In this document: piece by piece, positions 46,294-57,843 of the stretch | Numbering within the stretch: the stretch's first letter is position 1 | How the letters are laid out: every line of letters starts with the position of its first letter | Assembly (NCBI RefSeq): GCF_030272615.1 | Contig: NC_081410.1 | Span: 225,357,415-225,421,414, forward strand | Origin: Cryptomeria japonica | Lineage: Eukaryota; Streptophyta; Pinopsida; Cupressales; Cupressaceae | Length of the DNA: 64,000 bases | Direction of reading: 5' to 3' | Made by a program: the position numbers and the translations under genes | The notes under the pieces: model-generated | What the model was told of the DNA's origin: nothing | Seen by the model: only the letters and a program-made list of their open reading frames with translations | Databases searched by the model: none

Positions 46294-49200
46294 ATGGCTT
46301 CCTCATCCACTCCTAAATTTATTACAAACCCTACTGTGATTGAAGTAATCAAGCACCCTAGACCCGTATTCAAGCTTGTTCTCGAAATTGCGAAGAAAGA
46401 TGATACCATAGGTGCATTTTCTCAAATTCCCAAGGGAGTAGTATATGCTGAAGACCCTAGGATATACATACATTGTCATATAGAGGAATTAGTAGATGAT
46501 GAAATCAAGAACATGTATCGGACTATGATTTGTGATGAATCTAGAAATATCAAACTGGAACATAAGATAGTGGAAACCCTAGGTTTTACTAAAATCCTTA
46601 GTGTCCTGGATTTTCCCAAGGATATTATAAGGATTGTGCTAAGCAGAGATCATGGGGAATTATTTTGGTTGGATTCAATCCATAAGATCATCAAAGAAGA
46701 AATAAAGGCAGTAATAGGGTTACCTTCCACCGGTAGCAGGCCTGGCAGAACTAAAAAGGTCTCTAATGACATAGTAATGGACCTAACTAGCGCAACATTT
46801 GACAAAAGGTCTCTAAGGGTAAATGATGTGAACGATATCAATGTCAAATTTGTCAGTATGATTTTAGGCTACAAGGCTACACATGCAAATAGGTTAAACT
46901 CAGTATCAAGCCTATGTATCAAAAGTGCATATGATATGGTTAACAATAATGCTAGAATAGATGTGTGTGAATGGCTCAAAGATGAATCAATAGACAACTT
47001 GAAGAAGATAAAGGGAGATGAGAAAGGAACCTTTAGATTTGGAAATTTACTTGTATGTTTAATGTTGTACATTACTAAGTATGTACTCGATATTGGTAGG
47101 AGAGATTTTGGTTTTGACATACCGGTAGGAAAGCAACTTTTGGATACACTAAACAACATGAGAGATAACAGGGAGAAAAACATAAATGAACATTTTCAGG
47201 CACTAAAAGCTCGATTGAAGACTAGAACAAGACTGTCATAGGAAATTGTGGATAAATATCAAAAGAAAATATGTTTTGTAATTAAGAAAGATGAAATATG
47301 GATGGAGGCAATTGTCCCTAGGACTATCTTGGTAACTGAAATCGGCTATGAAACAGATGATAACATCATAGAAACTTATGCAAAATCCCTCCTTGAAGCA
47401 CCAAAAGAACCCACTGAGAAAGTCTTTGGAAATGTAGAAACAATTGAAAGTGGAATTTATTCAAGGAAAAGGGTTAAGAAAGTTGAACAAACTGTGAAGA
47501 AGGGAACCCGACAGGCAAAGGCTATTAAGGAAGATGTTTTGAAACAAACTAGTATCAAGGAAAGTGAGCTGGAAGGACTTCAACCGGAAGCTCATCTTTC
47601 ACCGGTTGGAACTTCTTCTGAGAGTGATATACTAGTGGTATTCAAAAGGGTGGAAAGGAAAATAAAACCCTCACTGACACCCTCACCCACACCCAGGAGA
47701 ACCAGGCAAAAGCAATAGGCAGTGAGGCCTCCAGTAAAGAAGTTGACTCCTAAGAATAAAAAGGTAAAACAAGACATTGCTCCACTGGATAAACTCCTTA
47801 GTGAAATAACAGAGGATGGAAAGTTGAAGAACATTAGCAAACTATACAATACACTTTCCGTTGATGAAAGAGAGAGCATAGAAAATAGTGTAATTTTACA
47901 CTTGGATATTTACAAGAAATTTTTGATGGAAATTGTTGATGAAATACCCACTGATCTTTACAGAAGAATTGAAGCTAGAAGGGTAGCTATTGTTGAGCTG
48001 GATAAGAAAATAAAAATTGAGAAATTACTTGCAATTCACCTAGTGAAATCACTTGAAGAGATTGATCAATTAATCAGTGAGGCCAACCGAACTGTATTCT
48101 CAATCGGTCACCAACATGTAGCACTGATGGTAGGGAGAATGAATGAAATTTCAGAAGAGACTGCGGACCAATGGGACATATTCTTTGTTGAAAAGGAGAA
48201 ACATGAAGAACTCAAAAGACACAAGACTATCAGAGTATATAAAAAAGACAGGGATAAGAGGAAAGGTAAGGAAGGTGGACCTCCGAACTTAAAAATAACT
48301 GATAACTTACCCCCACCTCTTTCTGATACTCCACCGGTAGAAACAGTTGACACATAACCGGCTATAGAGAGTATGGAGACTCCTCTAGAGGATACAAATC
48401 CTGAGTCTAAAGTTTTGTATACCATGAATATTGATACACAAGAGGTGAGTATTGTGGTAGATAAAGAAACCACTGAGGATAAGAAGAAAGATGTGGCTAC
48501 TGAGCCACCAGCTGCAGATGTGGAAATTAATGTTAGCACAGAGATAGAGAAACTGGTAGAGGACTCTATTGAGAAACAATCAGAGAAACCGGGAATGAAT
48601 AGTGCAAAAGCAAATACACAGAAAATAAAAGTACATTCAGGGACTGTATCTGAGAAACTGACAGTTGAGATCTCAGAGAAACCATCTGAGGCACTAGAAC
48701 AAAAATTGATTGATGTACAAGTTCAAATTGAGACAATGCCACTGGCAAAAACTGAAAAACCAAAACCTTTGCTAATAGAAATGCATACCCAAACAGATCC
48801 TCCTGAGAAAGAGGAAAGCAAGGTTATTACTACAACCGACAACATGGAAATTGTAAAAACAGTTGGACAGACATCTGGTACTTCTATAGCAGAATTTTGA
48901 CCTACAAATGTAACAGAGGTCTTCTTGGACTCACTAAAGAAAATCACAGAGTGTAATGCACAAGCCTATAAGGCTATTGATGATACAATCCCCATTCTTG
49001 AATTGATATCACCCAAGTGCATTATGGATAATAAAGATTCTTTAGGTCAACTAGACACATTGTCTAAATACATCACTGACAACATTTTGACAGTTGATCA
49101 AATAAATGAGGACATAGTTAAGGAGAAAATGAATAAAGAGAAAGAGAAATTCTTTGATGAAACAATAAAGAAGTGCATGGGACACATTGGCACCCTTTTA

Positions 49201-49680
49201 CCGGCACTAAACAAAACAATAATGGAGTTTAAGGAACTCTATAGAGATACATGCAAGACAAATGTTCTGACAATAGATATAGACAAGGAAATAAGTAAGG
49301 TACAAAAGGAGATTGACAATATAGCTGATAACCTCAACGGTTCATCTGAATTATTATCAGTTACAGAGAAAAAGATACACAACCTTGAAGAAAAACTTGA
49401 GAAATTTGAAAATGACAAAGACAAAATAAAAGGGAAGGCAAAAGACCTTAAATGCAAACTCAGCCCCAAATTGGAGTACCTCATCTCTTTGAGTAAAGAG
49501 ATATCTGAGGCACTTGTTCAAGGACTAAAGACACTAGAGGAACAAATGCATCACCTCACCGATACTATTCAAAGGACAGAGGATGCACTGAAAGACAGTG
49601 AAAAGTTCACTGAGAGTCTAAATTTGGTATTAGCAGAACTCTTTCAGATTGTAACCCACAGGATACAAGGATCCAGGTAG
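46294..49680 (+). pseudogene. N accessory ORF, 1128 codons, function unknown
   Basis: ATG 46294 to TAG 49678, one frame with four internal stops (47239 TAG, 47716 TAG, 48355 TAA, 48898 TGA) and no frameshift, so it was a single long gene. I do not recognise the family. Residues about 1-315 look globular, with GELFWLDSIHKIIKEEIKAV then IGLPSTGSRPGR and a hydrophobic LLVCLMLYITKYVLDIG segment that is probably a buried helix. Residues 316-690 are basic and low-complexity, with PSPTPRRTRQKQ. Residues 690-870 are acidic, Thr/Glu-rich. Residues 877-1128 form a long coiled coil. No protease, RT, integrase or envelope feature. It could be a captured host gene or an element-specific particle protein. 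Confidence 0.7.
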
Positions 49681-49885
49681 GAAACACACTCCATTGACAA
49701 CAAATGAGAACCTTTGTCATTGATGTCAAAGGGGGAGTAGTGAGATAAGAAAAATGACTAGAACATGACATCATCAACTCAGGGGGAGCATGGATTTTTG
49801 ACAACACAGTTTTGGTAAGAAATTCTTTTTGGACATCATTTTTGGACACTTTTTTATTTTTCTCATGAGTGTTGTCATCAATGCC
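49681..49885 (+). other. N 3' untranslated region with repeated purine runs
   Basis: Contains TGTCAAAGGGGGAGTAG and CTCAGGGGGAGCATGG before the true polypurine tract. C3 has the same arrangement at 62195-62360, supporting common ancestry of the 3' ends. Confidence 0.7.
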
Positions 49886-49897
49886 AAAGGGGGAGAT
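49886..49897 (+). other. N polypurine tract
   Basis: AAAGGGGGAGAT directly before the 3' LTR, identical to that of C3 at 62366-62377. Confidence 0.93.
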
Positions 49898-50690
49898 TGT
49901 TGGAAAATGCATGCTCCAATGAGAAATCATAGGTGATTGAAGGTATTGTCATTGATGGCAACCTTAAAATCATGTGATACCAGCAGGCAGACACAAGCAC
50001 CGACACTAGCAGACTCTACACCGACATATAGATCACCAACACCAAAAGAAAGATTACCGACACCTTGGTCAACAAGAATTTTGTATAAATATACTTTGTA
50101 ATTAATTGTAAAATCTTTTGTAAGCCGACTTAGCGGATTGTAATATGACTCATATATGTATGAGATCATTGTAGATAATTTAGGAGATAGAGAGATGGAA
50201 GGATTAATGCAGACCTAATATGCAAATTGTAAGGCAGATATAGGATAAGGGTTTATGTATGTAGCAGAGCTTAAACTGGTACTGAATCTAGCATAGTAGA
50301 TGTTGATCTGAAGTAGTACAAGACATTGGATTTGTATAATCCATTTGTAAGTCAGTGTGACTTCTTTGTATTTGAGCAGTGAACTCTAGGCACTTGGCCT
50401 TCCTGCATATGCAGGCCCCTATTGTAAGCAGTAATATTCTCTTATTGGCCAGTAAGTGAATATTGTGGGTTACAAATCCCACTGAGGTTTTTCCCACATC
50501 GGGTTTCCTTGTTAAAAATATTGTGTTATGGTGTGTCTCTTATGTTGTGGATGCTATTCTTATTTACTGCATTATTTTTGGTTTACCGGTACACAGTTTT
50601 GATATGATTTTCATGTTATAAGTTAAGAAAATTATTATACCGGTCAGATACTAATTCACCCCCCTCTCAGTATCTTTGGGAATCCTAACA
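49898..50690 (+). repeat. N 3' LTR
   Basis: TGTTGGAAAATGCATGCTCC at the start and CCTAACA at the end. Pair of 44009-44803. TATA box at 50084-50091. Confidence 0.95.
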
Positions 50691-50695
50691 ACATA

Positions 50696-50823
50696 ATTGG
50701 TGTTGGTGCAGCTTCTAGATGGATTTTAGGATGTTGAAGATGTTTTTTGATCATACTTCAACTACTTGAAGACATTTCTTTGGCATGGTGGACCCTGAAT
50801 AGGTTCGGTACCTATCTAGGTTG
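50696..50823 (+). repeat. C3 5' LTR, middle fragment
   Basis: Matches 62753-62880 of the 3' LTR (ATTGGTGTTGGTGTAGCTTC and onward), between N and M. It ends CTATCTAGGTTG, where M begins. Confidence 0.9.
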
Positions 50824-51257
50824 TGAGATTTCACCAAGATCAAGAGGCAATGGAAAGCACAAATAAGAGAGAACAAAATAGATGATAGAAATAAACTATA
50901 TTCTATCAAGATGAAAATACTGATCAACTGGATCATCAAGTGTTGAATATAGACCTTCTTATATAGGCAAGTCCATATGGATGTACGTGAACACAATCAT
51001 GACATGTGGCTCAATGAGAAACATATGTAGGTAAGAAATACTAGGGGTAGGTATTCCACAAGAGGTGGATGACCCACCGAATGTGGAGTGTAACAACAAA
51101 ACAAGACCACAAAATGTGGAATTTCTCCTACAAGCTCTATCCCTATGTGCACACTTCCCTAAGTGTCTCAAATCCAAACTACAAAGGGATGCATTATCCT
51201 AAGTTAACTTAAGTAAAGTGTAATAATATCCATAATGAATATTTATTTACACCAACA
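50824..51257 (-). repeat. M 3' LTR
   Basis: On the minus strand it starts TGTTGGTGTAAATAAATATT and ends GGTGAAATCTCA. Pair of 56618-57051. It contains TATATAA on the minus strand at 50959-50965. Confidence 0.9.
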
Positions 51258-51269
51258 GCCCCCCTTAAG
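51258..51269 (-). other. M polypurine tract
   Basis: Minus strand CTTAAGGGGGGC abutting the 3' LTR. Confidence 0.85.
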
Positions 51270-51525
51270 TGCAATTTAGGGAAATGAAGACTCAAGTCAA
51301 CAATGCAAGATGGGTCCCAGCTACTAGGCCATGATAGGTACCCATGTACAACATGCAAATGCAAGCAAAACTATGCAATGCAATCTCTCACAAACGGAGA
51401 AAGGGAGAAAACCTAGTGGGAAAAAACTCCCCCACAAAAGAGAGATGAAAGTACAAAAGACTCTCAAAGAAGAAGGACAAAACCTCAAAGAGGAAAAAGT
51501 CCCCCCATAAGAGAGGAAAGAGAAG

Positions 51526-54500
51526 TCAGTTGACCCCCCCTAATGACACATCCCGCACCCCCAAGAGAGCTCGCAACTGCTGGAACTTACTCTCGGTGAA
51601 AGGTTTGGTGAATATGTCTGCAACCTGCTCCATTGTAGGACAATACTGCAAATCAATGACCTGCTCTTGAATCAACTCTCGAATATAGTGCATATGAATT
51701 TTGATGTGTTTGGTCCACTGGTGTTGGACCGGGTTCTTTGAGATAGCAATAGCACTTTGATTGTCACAATGTAGAACTATCGGTCATGGAGTGGTGAACC
51801 CAAACTTTGTGAGAATCTGCTAAAGCCAAATGGTCTCAGTCGCTACATTAATAGCGCCTCGATACTCAGCCTTAGTCGAAGAGAGAGCAATAGCATGTTG
51901 CTCCTTACTCTGCCAACAAATGGGGCTTGAACCAAGGTGAAAACTGTAACCTAAAGTAGAATTATGATCATCAAGATCACTAGCTCAATCAGAGTCTGTG
52001 TAACCAACCTCGCAAAGTCTTGTGCCTGCTGCATAGTGAATCCCATAGTGATGTGTACCCTGGATGTAATGAAGGATGCGTTTGGCGGCTTTCCAATGAA
52101 GCTCATGTGGTTTCTGCATGAAGCGAGAAACCATGCCAACTACAAATGAAATATAAGGGCATGTATGGGTCAAGTAGATGAGACTACCCACAAGCTGACG
52201 ATACAAAGTGGCATCAACTAGTGGAGAAGAACAATGAGCCTCAAGCTTGACTTCTGAAAGAAAGGGAGTCAGTGCAGGATTACAATCAGCCATATGAAAG
52301 CATGCAAGTAGATCAAGAGCATACTTGTGCTGCAATAGTGTAATCCCAGAAGGTGACTGTGAAATATCTATCCCAAGAAAGTAGTGCAAAAGACCCAAGT
52401 CAGCCATAGGAAATCTGTCATGCAAAGCAGATTTGACCCTACTAATGATGGATGTGGTACTCCCTGTAATGATCAAATCATCAACATAGAGCACAAGTAT
52501 CAAGTGAGAGTCATCCTATCACAAAATGTAGACATTCGGATTGGAATGACACCTACTGAACCCTGTGGAGAGAAGAAAGGAATCCATCTTGGCGTACCAA
52601 GCCTTGGGGGCCTGCTTAAGGCCATAGAGAGATTTCCTTAGTCTGCAAACCAAGGAAGTATCCTGGATGAAACCCTATGGCTGCTCCATATAAATCTCCT
52701 CATCAAGATCACCATGAAGAAAATAACTCTTCACATCCATCTAATGTACAACCCATCCATGAGTTGCAACAATAGCAAGTATCAAGCAAATGGAGTTCAT
52801 CATGGCTACGAGCGCAAAGGTCTTAATATAGTTAACACCTGCAACCTGAGAGAAACCTTTCGCAACAAGCTGAGCCTTATACTTATCCACACCACCATCC
52901 GCTGCAAAATTGGTTTGATAGATCCACTTACATCAAACCATCTTTCTCCCCTTAGGGAGATGGACTAAATCTCATGTGTTGTTCCTCATCAAGGAACTAT
53001 ACTTTTCCTCCATAGCTTGGTCCCACTCAGGAACCCCTGATGCTTCCCTAAATGTCTGTAGATCGGAAGCAGTAGCAATGAATGCATGTGGAAGATCCTG
53101 ATGCTGTGATTTAGTCCTTTGTGTATCTGAAGGATCCCCAATAAGAGAACCCATAGACTCAAGTGTCTGTCGAGGCCAACGAGGTCTAGGGGGAGGTGGA
53201 GAATGAGGATGCTCAACTACAAGTGGACCCTATGGAGGTGTAACCCTGTGAGTCAGAGTTGAAGGAGTCTCATCATCTGAATCACTAGCATCACTATCCA
53301 CAATGGAGAGAGGTGGAGGAGGTTGAGAGGATAAGATAGGATAACTTTCCTCAAAGTGAACACTCCTCTCAATGAACACCTCATGCATCTTAGGATCCAT
53401 CAATCTATATGCCTTAACACTCTCAGGATATCCAACAAATATACAAGGCCGACTTTGTGGTTCCAATGCCTTGCGTTTCTGTGGAGGTATGCGAGCCCAT
53501 GTTTGACACCCAAAGACTCTAAAATGTCTCACAATTGGTTTCCTACCAGGCCAAGCTTCAAAAGGAGTAATACCTTGCAAAGCTTTGTGAGGAACCCGAT
53601 TCTGGATGTGTGTGGCACAATTGATAGCTTGTGCCCAAAAGGCAAGATCAAGAGATCATGCATGAATCATACAACTAGCCATTTCTTTGAGAGTTCTATT
53701 CTTGCGTTTTGAAACTCCGTTCTATTGTGGAGTGTATGCTACAGAATGCTAAAGATCAATCCCCTCAAATGTACAAAAATCCTCAAGTCTCTTGTTCACA
53801 TATTCCCTTCCATTATTTGTGCGAAGAATCTTGACCACTTTCCTGGATTGCTTCTCCACATGAGTCTTGAAGTCCTGAAACCTGTCAAATACTTCACTCT
53901 TATGAATGAGAAAGTAAACCCAAGTGAAGCAGGAGTAGTCATCAATGAAGGTGAGGACATAGTAGGCCTTGCTAAATGAAGGTGCTAGAAAGGGACCTAC
54001 TACATCGCTGTGAACAAGTTGAAGAAATTCCAAAGCTCTTCAAGCTTTCCCTTTATCAAACTTCTCCACAAGATGCTTGCCCGTGGAACAACCTAAACAT
54101 ACACCCTCTGAAAAATTGATTTGAGGTAGACCTATGACCATTTCTTTAGTGCTGAGCTGCTGAAGATAGCGGTAGTTGAGGTGACTAAACCGCTCATGCC
54201 ATAGCTTACTTTCAGAATTTGAATGAGTAAGCAAGGATCTAGAAGGAGAACTTGGTACAAAGTGGGAGAATGAATAAATCCTTGAGTTGTCATTGACTTG
54301 TCCCATTGCTACCAAGGCATCATCATCAAGTTCCTTTACCACAACTGAATCTAGTGTAAACTCAACCTTTTTCCCATTCCCATAGTGAGTGATTTGGTAG
54401 ATAGAGAGAAGGTTGGTAGACAAGTTAGGAACATAGAGAACATTCTCAAATGTTCCATCATCCATGTCAACTGAACCTTTCCCTTCAACCTCTACCTGTG

Positions 54501-55593
54501 TATCATCACCTATGTAAATGTGAGGTACCTTAGATGGCTCCAATGAAGAAAACTTCTCCTTTATAGAACCCATGTGATATGAGGCACCTGAGTCAAGTAT
54601 CCACTACTGTGAAGAACCTATTGTAGCCACAAATGCTTGCTCTTTTCCCTTAGAATGTGAGGAAGAGGAAGGAGATGAATCCTTCTTTGTGTAGGTAGAT
54701 GGCAAGTTGATGTTTTTCTTAAGAAGATTTGTCGACTCATCAACTTGCTTGGTGTGGCATCAATGCTCATCATGACCATACTTCTTGCAATATGTACAAG
54801 TTGGTTTATCCTTCTTAGGTGGTGTCCCCTTCTTGGAAGAGGATTGAAAATTGCCTTGTGATGGAGAGGATGATTGTCCTTTTTCCTATTGTGGCTGTGA
54901 CTTAGATTGCTTCTTCTTCTTGTTGGAATCTTTGCCTTGACTTCCTTGATTCCCTTGATTAGCCACCAAAGCCTTGGACTTTTAAGACTTGAGAAGCCCC
55001 ATGTTCAGCAACTTAGATTGTTCCAATATCAAAATTTCTGTGAAAGCATCAAATGAAGGCATAACATAGGAACTCCCCACTGTGAAACAATGAGTTTGGA
55101 AGCTAGACATAAATGCTGCATATTCTGGTGCAAGCTTCTCCAACAAGTTGAATATCAACTAAGCATCCTTTTTGTCAATTCCACAATCCTTAAGCTTTGC
55201 TCTTAGCTCATTTGCTTTGGTGACATAATCTTGGATTGTATCAAAACTCTTGGGATCCAAGTTGGTGAGCTCATTGTCAATCTTACAACCTCTAATATCA
55301 TCAACTTGACCATACAATTTCTGAAACATATCCCAAGCATCTTTGATTGTAGTACACTTCTCAATATGAAAGATGAGGTCATCTGATACATACTTGCACA
55401 AATTTCTAAGAGCCATGCAATTCTTAGTGAGCCATTCTAACTAGGCATTAGGATCAACCTTAGGATTAGGTGGTGTTGCTATTGTTCCATCTATGTAATG
55501 CGTGAGACCTTTTTCCATTAATTTGCCCCATACTTTAATTTTCCATGATGCATAATTATGTGGAGTTAAAGGTGGAAATTTATGAGGACTCAT
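51526..55593 (-). pseudogene. gag-pol: M gag-pol polyprotein, one frame with about 17 stops and no frameshift
   Basis: ATG at 55593 (MSPHKFPPLTPHNY) to TGA at 51526-51528, divisible by three throughout. Domains in order: gag (55593-54850) with DAWDMFQKLYG; zinc knuckle CTYCKKYGHDEH(stop)C near 54790; protease WILDSGASYHM near 54590; integrase GAG-pre region ERFSHLNY and CLGCSTGK, then core VHSDVVGPF, LRTNNGREY and NGVSKRKN, where the second Asp and the Glu are Asn and Lys; RT with KYKAQLVAKGFSQ and intact LYVDDL near 52490; RNase H with TKAEYRGA and LHCDNQSAIAIS. Every stop fits C to T or G to A change at Gln, Arg or Trp codons. Copia order is clear. Confidence 0.92.
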
Positions 55594-56602
55594 TCCAGAA
55601 AAAATGAAAGAGAAAAAGGAAAGAGAGGCACAATCACACAAGACACCCCCCCAAATTCACTCAATCAAAGAACCCCCCCCCCCCAAAAAAAGTGATGATT
55701 TTGCACTTTATACTTAGTGCGTGTACAATGGGCCACTTGCAAAAAATGACAAAGTGGAATTCTGATTTCAATTTTACAATTGCCTCAATAGATCCAAAAG
55801 AGACTCAAACTGATAGTGCAAGAGATCTAAACTAAGATCCAAGCAATTTACAAGTACCAAATAGGCCAAATAAGACCAATATCTGAAAGTACATTTTCCA
55901 CTTAAAATATCTACAATATGATCATATATTATGAAAGTAGATGAAAAAACATGCACTTTAAAAAAAAATGACACCTGAAAAGGAGGTCACATGAGCTCAA
56001 ATGAGGCCTTTGAAGTTGGAGAATTGAGGATTGGACAGGTACAGCTGAGAGAATCTAAAAATTCCAAAAAATATGTGCATCAAAACTAGAAAATAACCAC
56101 ACCACTATGAATTGAACCCAAAAAGGAGAAAAATTGAGCAAGTTATGGGCCTCCAAAGTTGACCCAAAAATCCAAACTGCTCAATGGAGAGGGGTCTAAA
56201 AATTTCCAAAGAAAATGCTGACTAGGCATTGACTGGGTGTTGACTGGGTGCTGCTGACTGGGCGTTGACTGGGTGCTGCTAACTGGATGCTGACTGTATG
56301 CTGCTGACTGGGCAAAAGGTACGGATCCCAAAAACAATTTTCAATTTTATTTTTTCTTTTGAAAAAAAATCCAAAATTTTCGTACCGTACCGCTCGAATT
56401 GGGCAGAAAATTTCCTCCACACCCAAAAATTGATTTTTGCCAAAATAGGTCGAATTTATACTCAATTTATATGGAAATGGCCTCCCGAACGCAATGGTGA
56501 GGTAAAAAATGCTCTAAGATGCCTTCAAAAAATGCAGTCCCTCAGATCCGAAAATAGAAGCCTTCCACGATGTCTACAAAAACCAATCAATGAAGCCCCA
56601 AT
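55594..56602 (-). other. M leader between primer site and gag, no gene seen
   Basis: Minus-strand leader of about 1 kb. It holds a C run at 55673-55684 and the GACTGGG minisatellite at 56216-56312. Open frames here are products of the repeats. Confidence 0.65.
56216..56312. repeat. GACTGGG(T/C) minisatellite in the M leader
   Basis: TTGACTGGGTGCTGC-like units repeat about seven times with period 10-17 bp (TTGACTGGGTG, CTGCTGACTGGGC). Period heterogeneity suggests slippage. Confidence 0.85.
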
Positions 56603-56615
56603 GGCTCTGATACCA
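56603..56615 (-). other. M primer-binding site
   Basis: The plus strand reads GGCTCTGATACCA, the complement of TGGTATCAGAGCC. It lies 2 bp from the 5' LTR at 56618. Confidence 0.93.
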
Positions 56616-56617
56616 TG

Positions 56618-57051
56618 TGATATTTCACCAAGATCAATAGGCAATGGAAAGCACAAATAAGAGAGAACAAAATAGATGATAGAAATAAACTGTATTCTAT
56701 CAAGATAAAAATACTGATCAACTAGATCATCAAGCGTTGAATATAGGCCTGCTTATATAGGCAAGGCCATATGGATGTACGAGCACACAATCATGACATG
56801 TGACTCAATGAGAAACAAGGGTAGGTAAGAAATACTAGGGGTAGGTAGGAGAAATAATATAATATTCCACAAGAGGTGGATGACCCACCAAATGTGGAGT
56901 GTAACAACAAAACAAGACCACAAAAGGTGGAATTTCTCCTACAAGCTCTATCCCTATGTGCACTCTTCCCTAAGTGTCTCAAATCCAAACTACAAAGAGA
57001 TGCATTATCCTAAGTTAACCTAAGTAAAGTGTAATAATATCCATAATGAAT
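56618..57051 (-). repeat. M 5' LTR, outer end truncated
   Basis: Pairs with 50824-51257 but stops at CCATAATGAAT and lacks the terminal TGTTGGTGTAAATAAAT equivalent. An extra AGGAGAAATAATATAAT-like segment is present near 56850. Confidence 0.88.
56753..56759 (-). promoter_or_regulatory. M LTR TATA box
   Basis: TATATAA on the minus strand within CCTATATAAGC, conserved at 50959-50965 in the other LTR. It would drive leftward transcription of M. Confidence 0.55.
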
Positions 57052-57785
57052 CAACGTGTACTCTACACGTTACCAAGATGTTTCAAGATGTTTTATGGAT
57101 TTGTTATTGTTGTTTTGGTCTTAAGCCAACATGGCATATCATTGTAATATGGATTTATGTAATGGTCTTATTGTAATATCTTTTAGGTGGCCAACCTAAT
57201 TGGTTTAGGCCTTAGGGTTGGTATAAATTGGTGTAATATATTATTATAGTGTCGTGGTCTTGGAATGTAATATCATGTGTGAAGGAGATTTGGTTGATCA
57301 TAGGTGATCGAATTGGGATTAAGGACGAGGTCAACCAAGACTGTAATCAAGAATGGTAAATGCTATCTCTAGCAATTCACTATATTGGATTTTTGTCCAT
57401 TTATCTTGAGATGGTTGTTGCCTCTCTATAGTAAGTGAGACTCTTTTGTAATGAGCAGTACACTCTAGGCAGTGTGCCTTCTTGCATGTGGATGCCCCTC
57501 ATTGTAACACATACTTTCTACAGAAGTATCATCTGACTGTGGGTAGGCTTCCCACTGTGGTTTTTCCCTTTCTAGGTTTTCCATGTACAAATCATGGTGT
57601 TATGTGGTATGGTTGCTTTGCATTGATTATCTGTTTAATTGTTAAGTTGCATTGTTTACCGGTGTTTGTTTTTGCTTTATTGGTAATTAATCTGGTTAAA
57701 GGTTAATAAGTGGATTAAATGTTATAATTTGTTAACAACTGATTCACCCCCCCCCCCTCCCAGTTGTTCACCAGTTATCCTAATA
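57052..57785 (+). repeat. C3 5' LTR, last fragment
   Basis: Resumes at CAACGTGTACTCTACACGTTACC, matching 62904 onward of the 3' LTR, and runs to CCTAATA at 57785. It supplies the C3 LTR end that is missing from the 3' LTR in this window. Confidence 0.9.
57222..57229 (+). promoter_or_regulatory. C3 LTR TATA box
   Basis: TATAAATT here and TATAAAAT at 63067-63074 in the 3' LTR, after the shared GCCTTAGGGTTGG. The upstream LTR part is separated by two insertions, so the promoter is disrupted. Confidence 0.55.
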
Positions 57786-57787
57786 AT

Positions 57788-57800
57788 TGGTATCAGAGTT
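57788..57800 (+). other. C3 primer-binding site
   Basis: TGGTATCAGAGTT, 2 bp after the LTR. The first 11 bases match the initiator-Met type site. Confidence 0.9.
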
Positions 57801-57843
57801 TTGGTCTTCTTTTGCAGAAGCTTAACCACTTGAGGTAAATCCT

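Larger units (their letters stand above)
44009..50690 (+). mobile_element. N: non-autonomous LTR retrotransposon with gag-like and long accessory ORF, no pol
   Basis: LTRs of 795 and 793 bp (TGTTGG...CCTAACA), initiator-Met primer site, zinc-knuckle gag-like ORF, accessory ORF of 1128 codons, polypurine tract and 5-bp target duplication. No protease, integrase, RT or RNase H motif exists anywhere inside. LTR wording (CTCTAGGCACTTGGCCTTCCTGCATG against C3 CTCTAGGCAGTGTGCC), primer site and polypurine tract resemble C3, so a C3-like copia element could have mobilised it. Total length is 6682 bp. Confidence 0.88.
50824..57051 (-). mobile_element. M: Ty1/copia element on the minus strand
   Basis: LTRs of 434 bp at 50824-51257 (3' LTR) and 56618-57051 (5' LTR), primer site and polypurine tract in minus orientation, and a gag-pol of 1355 codons in one uninterrupted frame apart from stops. 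It is inserted in the C3 5' LTR. The outer end of its 5' LTR is missing about 17 bp, together with a similar length of C3, so a deletion removed the right junction and one target copy. Confidence 0.92.
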
